Source: Amycolatopsis arida (GTDB lineage Bacteria; Actinomycetota; Actinomycetes; Mycobacteriales; Pseudonocardiaceae). Taken from it: a stretch of 64,000 nt of DNA. Each line of letters starts with the position of its first letter. The stretch's first letter is position 1. The position numbers were made by a program, and so were the translations under genes. This document shows, one piece after another, positions 60,086 through 64,000 of this stretch. The notes under the pieces are model-generated. The model was given only the letters and a program-made list of their open reading frames with translations, searched no databases and was not told the DNA's origin. The DNA lies in assembly GCF_900115565.1 (NCBI RefSeq), contig NZ_FOWW01000004.1, positions 482,463 through 546,462 on the forward strand, in the 5' to 3' direction.

Positions 60086-61129
60086 TCAGCTCGCGTAGGC
60101 CCGCAGGCGGTCGGCCCGCTCGCCCTGCCGCAGCTTCGCCATGACCTCGCGCTCGATCTGCCGCACCCGCTCCCGGGACAGCCCGAAGTGCTTGCCGATC
60201 TGGTCCAGCGTGCGCGGCTGGCCGTCGTCGAGGCCGTAGCGCAACCGGATCACGTGCTGCTCCCGCTCGTCGAGGGTGGCCAGCACGCGGCGCAGGTCCT
60301 CCTGCAGCAGGTTGGAGATGACCGCGTTCTCGGCGTCGGTGGCCTCGGAGTCCTCGATGAAGTCGCCCAGCGGGGCGTCCTCCTCGTTGCCGACCGGCAT
60401 GTCCAGGCTCACCGGGTCGCGGGCGTGGTCGAGCAGGTTGGCGACCTTGTTCTCGGCGATGCCGGACTCGGCGGCCAGCTCCTCGTGGGTGGCCTCCCGG
60501 CCGAGCTGCTGGTGCAGGTCGCGCTTGATCCTGGCCAGCTTGTTCACCTGCTCCACCAGGTGCACCGGAAGCCGGATGGTCCGCCCCTGGTCGGCCATTC
60601 CCCGGGTGATGGCCTGGCGAATCCACCAGGTGGCGTAGGTGGAGAACTTGAAGCCCTTGGTGTAGTCGAACTTCTCCACCGCGCGGATCAGGCCCAGGTT
60701 GCCCTCCTGGATCAGGTCCAGCAGCGGCATCCCCCGACCGGTGTAGCGCTTGGCCAGCGACACCACCAGCCGCAGGTTGGCCTCCAGCAGGTGGTTCTTG
60801 GCCGCCTGCCCGTCCCTGACCAGCGCGGCCAACTCGCGGCGCCGGGTGGGGGAGAGGCTCTCGTCGGTGTCCAGCACGTGCTGGGCGAACACCCCGGCCT
60901 CGATCCGCTTGGCGAGCTCGACCTCGTCCTCGGCGGTCAGCAGTGCCGTTTTGCCGATACCATTGAGGTAGACACGGACCAGGTCGGCAGCGGGGCCCTG
61001 AGCGTCGAGATCCGGCTCGGCGGGCTCCGTGGGCAGGCTCCCCACCGGGAGGTCGGCCTCGAAGGACGCCGAGGGAAGCTCACGCTCGCGGATCCCACGA
61101 GCCTCGCGCTCGAGCGTTTGGACGGACAT
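60086..61129 (-). CDS. sigB: SigB-like principal-type sigma factor
   Basis: A 347-residue group 2 sigma-70 factor without the long N-terminal extension of HrdB/SigA. Region 1.2 begins [21 protein letters not shown]. Regions 2.1-2.4 include [36 protein letters not shown] and the adjoining [19 protein letters not shown]. Region 4.2 is [23 protein letters not shown] 61129 has GGGAGG seven bases upstream. M. tuberculosis SigB is 323 residues. It directs stress and stationary-phase transcription in that genus. Confidence 0.87.
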   Translation of the reverse strand: MSVQTLEREARGIRERELPSASFEADLPVGSLPTEPAEPDLDAQGPAADLVRVYLNGIGKTALLTAEDEVELAKRIEAGVFAQHVLDTDESLSPTRRRELAALVRDGQAAKNHLLEANLRLVVSLAKRYTGRGMPLLDLIQEGNLGLIRAVEKFDYTKGFKFSTYATWWIRQAITRGMADQGRTIRLPVHLVEQVNKLARIKRDLHQQLGREATHEELAAESGIAENKVANLLDHARDPVSLDMPVGNEEDAPLGDFIEDSEATDAENAVISNLLQEDLRRVLATLDEREQHVIRLRYGLDDGQPRTLDQIGKHFGLSRERVRQIEREVMAKLRQGERADRLRAYAS

Positions 61130-61441
61130 TCTGCCTCCCCTGTCACGGGCTGACGTGTTCACCTGCGCCACGCCAGCGCTGTGTGTCGCGTCACCAGCCT
61201 GTGGAAACTGCGCGCGATCCCAGCTGCTTGCCTGGACATCCGGGTCAACGCCCCGCGGGGCGAATTCGTTCCCGGGTTCCCACCCCAGAAGACGACCCGC
61301 GACCGGGACACGTTGCTCCAGCAATCCTGAGGTTTTCCTGAGAACTGGGCGCCAGGCGCGAATCCGCCGTTCGAGTGTGGTCTAGACCGCATCGGCGCGA
61401 GATCGGTGCGAGCGGGTCGCCGCCGCTCGACCACCCGCCGG
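61130..61441. other. sigB upstream region
   Basis: This 312-base gap holds no credible gene. It contains the candidate ECF-type promoter of sigB at 61245-61274 and should also contain the end of the D-aminoacyl-tRNA deacylase transcript; I see no clear terminator. Confidence 0.5.
61245..61274 (-). promoter_or_regulatory. ECF sigma-type promoter candidate for sigB
   Basis: On the minus strand GGGAAC (61274-61269) is followed after 18 bases by GTTGAC (61250-61245), matching the GGAAC/T...GTT pattern of sigma E/H promoters. It lies about 115 bases before the sigB start. In M. tuberculosis sigB is transcribed by sigma E and sigma H from such a promoter. Confidence 0.55.
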
Positions 61442-61867
61442 CTACACCTCGACGAGCACGGTGAACGGTCCGTCGTTGACGCTGCGCACCGCCATCATCG
61501 CGCCGAACCGCCCGGTCGCCACCCTGGCGCCGCGCTCGCGCAGCGCCGCCACCACCGCCTCGACCAGCCGTTCGGCGTGCTCCGGGCGGGCCGCCGCGGT
61601 CCAGGATGGACGGCGGCCCTTGCGCGTGTCGCCGTAGAGCGTGAACTGGCTCACCACCAGCAGCGGCGACCCGGTGGTGGCGCACGACTGCTCGTCCCGC
61701 AGCACCCGAAGCTCGTGCAGCTTGCGGGCCATGCCGTCGGCCTTGTCGGCGGTGTCGTCCTTCGCGATGCCCAGCAGCACCAGCAGTCCCGGCTCGTCGA
61801 GCGCGCCGACGACCTCCCCGTCGACGGTGACCGACGCCTCGGTGACTCGCGCCACCACGGCCCTCAT
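61442..61867 (-). CDS. dtd: D-aminoacyl-tRNA deacylase
   Basis: A 141-residue Dtd protein. It begins [20 protein letters not shown], has the substrate-specificity motif [15 protein letters not shown] and the cross-subunit motif [11 protein letters not shown]. It frees tRNA from D-amino acids and mischarged glycine. ATG 61867 gives the standard N terminus and overlaps the stop of the upstream methyltransferase gene (ATGA); GTG 61876 would add three residues. Confidence 0.9.
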   Translation of the reverse strand: MRAVVARVTEASVTVDGEVVGALDEPGLLVLLGIAKDDTADKADGMARKLHELRVLRDEQSCATTGSPLLVVSQFTLYGDTRKGRRPSWTAAARPEHAERLVEAVVAALRERGARVATGRFGAMMAVRSVNDGPFTVLVEV

Positions 61868-63372
61868 CGCGTCCACTCCGCCGGTAGCAGCATGCCGTGC
61901 CGGACCAGCTCGCGGACCACTGGCAGCGCCGCCTCGACCAGCGCGTCCCGCGGGGTGCCGTGCGCGGCGGCGAGCAGGTCCAGCAGGTCAGCCAGCGGCA
62001 GCGCGCCGCGGCAGCCGGCGAGCAGCGCGGTGGCTGGCTCGTCCAGCTCGTGCCGCCAGCCGGGGCCGTCGGTGCGGTGCAGCCGGCGGACCGTGGTGGC
62101 CCAGCCCTCGTCGCCCGGCTCGGCGATCCGCTCCAGCACCACCGTGTCCGGCACCACGAACCGCGTGGCCAGCAGGTCGGTGCCGGGCGCGCGCAGCCAG
62201 TCCACCCGGTCCAGCCAGCGCGCCGCCTCCACGCCGAGCGGGTCGTCGTAGGCGTGCCGGAGGTCCTCGCAGACCACCGTCGGCGGCTCGGTGGTGCGGC
62301 GCAGCGTGACGAAGCCGAAGCCCACGCCCTCGACGTCGTGCTCGGCGAACCAGTCCAGCCAGGCCGCCGACTTCGCTCGCCCCTCCGGGGAGCGCGGGTC
62401 GATGCCGGCGTCGCGCAGCCAGGTGCCCACGTACAGTGCCGGGTCGGCCACGTCCCGTTGCACGAACCACGCGTCGGTGCCCGCCGGAAGCCAGCGGGTC
62501 ACCCGGTCGGCCCAGTCCTCGCCGACTCGGTGCAGCCAGGACGCCAGCAGGTGCCCGACACCGCCGTCGGTGAGGAACGCCGGCAGCTGGCGCACGACGA
62601 GCGCGCTCGCGTCGTCGCCCGCCAGCCCGGAGTCGCGGTAGACGTAGTCCACCCGTGGCGGCCCGACGACGAACGGCGGGTTGCACACGATCTGGTCGAA
62701 CCGTCGCCGGGCCACCGGGTCGAACCACTCGCCGCGCAGCAGCTCGACGTCCAACTCGTTGAGCCGGAACGTGCCCGCGGCCAGTGCCAGCGCGCGGGGG
62801 GAGACGTCCGTGGCGGTGATCCGCCGGGCGTGCCGGCTGGCGTGCAGGGCCTGCACGCCGTTGCCGGTGCCGAGGTCGAGCAGGGTGCCCGCCGGGCGCC
62901 GGCTGGTGGCCCGGACGAGGCTCAGCGAGGCGTGCCCGACGCCGAGCACGTGGTCGGACGGCACCGCCCCGCCCCGCTGGTCGGCGTCGAGGTCGGCGAG
63001 CACCCACCACGAGCCGGCGTCGTCACCGTGCGGCCGCAGGTCCAGCGCGGCGCGCACGTCGTCGCCGGACACGTCGAGCAGGCCGGCGGCGACCGCGCCG
63101 GCCAGGTCCAGCGGGGCCAACGCCGCGGCCACGGCGGCCGCCGGCTCGGTGCCGCCGAGCAGGAACAGCCGGATGAGCGTGCCCAGCTCGCCGGCGTCCC
63201 GGGTGGCCCGCTCCGCCGGCTCCGGCTCGCCGCGGCCCAGCGCCGCGTGCGCGGCCCCGCCGAGCACGCCGACGACGCCGTCGGCGTCGTAGCCGGTCCG
63301 CAGCAGGGCCGCCCGCAGCCGGGCGCACACCTCGGCCGGCAGGTCCGGAAGACCGTCACTCGCTGTGTTCAT
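61864..63372 (-). CDS. Class I SAM-dependent methyltransferase, two-part
   Basis: A 502-residue protein. The N-terminal 130 residues are an all-helical domain without known motifs. The catalytic core has the SAM motif [20 protein letters not shown] and the N-P-P-F tetrad in [20 protein letters not shown], typical of N-methylation of amide or amine groups in proteins or nucleic acid. A C-terminal domain of about 150 residues follows. The target is unknown. ATG 63372 or 63381 can be the start. It is coupled to dtd, so a role in translation is plausible. Confidence 0.8.
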   Translation of the reverse strand: MNTASDGLPDLPAEVCARLRAALLRTGYDADGVVGVLGGAAHAALGRGEPEPAERATRDAGELGTLIRLFLLGGTEPAAAVAAALAPLDLAGAVAAGLLDVSGDDVRAALDLRPHGDDAGSWWVLADLDADQRGGAVPSDHVLGVGHASLSLVRATSRRPAGTLLDLGTGNGVQALHASRHARRITATDVSPRALALAAGTFRLNELDVELLRGEWFDPVARRRFDQIVCNPPFVVGPPRVDYVYRDSGLAGDDASALVVRQLPAFLTDGGVGHLLASWLHRVGEDWADRVTRWLPAGTDAWFVQRDVADPALYVGTWLRDAGIDPRSPEGRAKSAAWLDWFAEHDVEGVGFGFVTLRRTTEPPTVVCEDLRHAYDDPLGVEAARWLDRVDWLRAPGTDLLATRFVVPDTVVLERIAEPGDEGWATTVRRLHRTDGPGWRHELDEPATALLAGCRGALPLADLLDLLAAAHGTPRDALVEAALPVVRELVRHGMLLPAEWTR

Positions 63373-63451
63373 CCCGCTCATCCTGGCATGGCTCAGGGTC
63401 GGCGCCATGGGTGGAGGACAGGTTCCGTTGACGAGAGTGTTGTCGAGAGCG

Positions 63452-64000
63452 CTACTCCGGCGGGATCCAGGACACCTGCACGAGCTGCGTGCCCGCTCTC
63501 CGGCTGACGTGCGTGCCGCGGCCCGGTCGCATCGGCCGGGGCCGGACGTCGCCCAGCAGTACGCCCTCATCCCGGGGACCGCTCAGCACGATGCCGGGTG
63601 CGCCCAGCTCCCGCAGCGTGCCGAGGATCGGGTCGTACAGCGCGCGGGACGCGCCGCCGGTGCGCCGGGCGACGATCATGTGCAGCCCGACGTCCTTGGC
63701 CTGGGCCAGGAACTCCGACAGCGGCTTGAGCGGGTTGCTGGTCTGGGTGACCACCAGGTCGTAGTCGTCGACGATGAGGAACAGCTCGGGGCCGGTCCAC
63801 CAGGACCGGTTCTTCAGCTGCTGTGGGGTGACGTCCGGGCCGGGCAGCCGCTTGGTCATCGACCCGGCGACGTCCTTCATCATCTCGGTGAGCTGCGGCG
63901 CGGAGACCGCGTAGCCGAGCAGCTGGTCGCCCTCGACGTAGCCGAGCATCGTCCGCCGGAAGTCGACGAGGATGATCACGGCCTCCTGCTTGCTGTAGCG
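63452..64000 (-). CDS. eccC: EccC-type ESX (type VII) secretion ATPase, C-terminal part
   Basis: The frame is open to the right edge of the window, so this is the last 182 residues of a longer protein. It is the third FtsK/SpoIIIE-type ATPase domain of EccC: AVIILVDFRRTMLGYVEGDQ, FLIVDDYDLVVTQTSNPL (Walker B-like), LGTLRELGAPGIVLSGPRDEG and GDVRPRPMRPGRG. EccC drives export of WXG100 proteins across the membrane. The rest of the ESX locus would lie beyond 64000. Confidence 0.88.
   Translation of the reverse strand, partial: RYSKQEAVIILVDFRRTMLGYVEGDQLLGYAVSAPQLTEMMKDVAGSMTKRLPGPDVTPQQLKNRSWWTGPELFLIVDDYDLVVTQTSNPLKPLSEFLAQAKDVGLHMIVARRTGGASRALYDPILGTLRELGAPGIVLSGPRDEGVLLGDVRPRPMRPGRGTHVSRRAGTQLVQVSWIPPE

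Overview
The window is high-GC actinobacterial DNA. Many genes start with GTG and many are coupled by ATGA, GTGA or TGATG overlaps. The gene families present (KstR/KstR2-type steroid catabolism, a DUF5753 XRE regulator, a DUF222-HNH protein, a SigB-like sigma factor and an ESX EccC end) suggest Pseudonocardiaceae or a near relative. This is inferred from protein resemblance, not from a marker gene.

Left half (1-37808): a compact steroid/sterol catabolic locus whose gene order follows the Mycobacterium tuberculosis cholesterol region (about Rv3568c to Rv3515c). It begins with the end of hsaC and with hsaB (A/B-ring degradation). The HIP (C/D-ring) block follows: fadD3-echA-fadE31-fadE32-fadE33 on the minus strand, divergent from fadE30-ipdF-kstR2-fadA6. 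Then come echA20-ipdA-ipdB-ipdC, two SDR genes and a frameshifted PPOX-fold gene, and next fadA5 and cyp125 for the side chain. Last is a module that would suit C24-branched (plant) sterols: ltp3, ltp4, a two-domain DUF35 protein, an acyl-CoA synthetase, echA19, fadD19 and an IpdC-like flavoprotein. Two KstR2-like sites lie in the HIP block and five KstR-like sites in the side-chain block. Unrelated cassettes sit between them: a FadH-like reductase with TetR, an acetyltransferase, two HxlR-controlled cassettes (RibD-like reductase, MFS pump) and a transglutaminase.

Middle (37819-47435): an APC permease, a lipoprotein, a SRPBCC protein, an orphan XRE-DUF5753 regulator, a TetR gene divergent from an AurF-like diiron oxygenase, membrane and hypothetical proteins, a DUF222-HNH protein with a perfect actinobacterial LexA box, and a PadR-DUF1048-DUF1048 operon.

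Right (47502-58029): a non-phosphorylating L-fucose (or similar 6-deoxy/aldose sugar) pathway. It has a GntR/FCD regulator, aldose dehydrogenase (AKR), lactonase, L-fuconate dehydratase, 2-keto-3-deoxy-acid SDR, FAH-type hydrolase and a ribose-type ABC importer. A decayed GH95 alpha-L-fucosidase gene stands at the edge. A perfect palindromic operator overlaps a -35/-10 promoter in the divergent control region.

Far right (58052-64000): class I fumarase, sigB with an ECF-type promoter candidate, D-aminoacyl-tRNA deacylase, a two-part methyltransferase and the C-terminal end of EccC. I saw no rRNA, convincing tRNA, CRISPR array, transposase or integrase.
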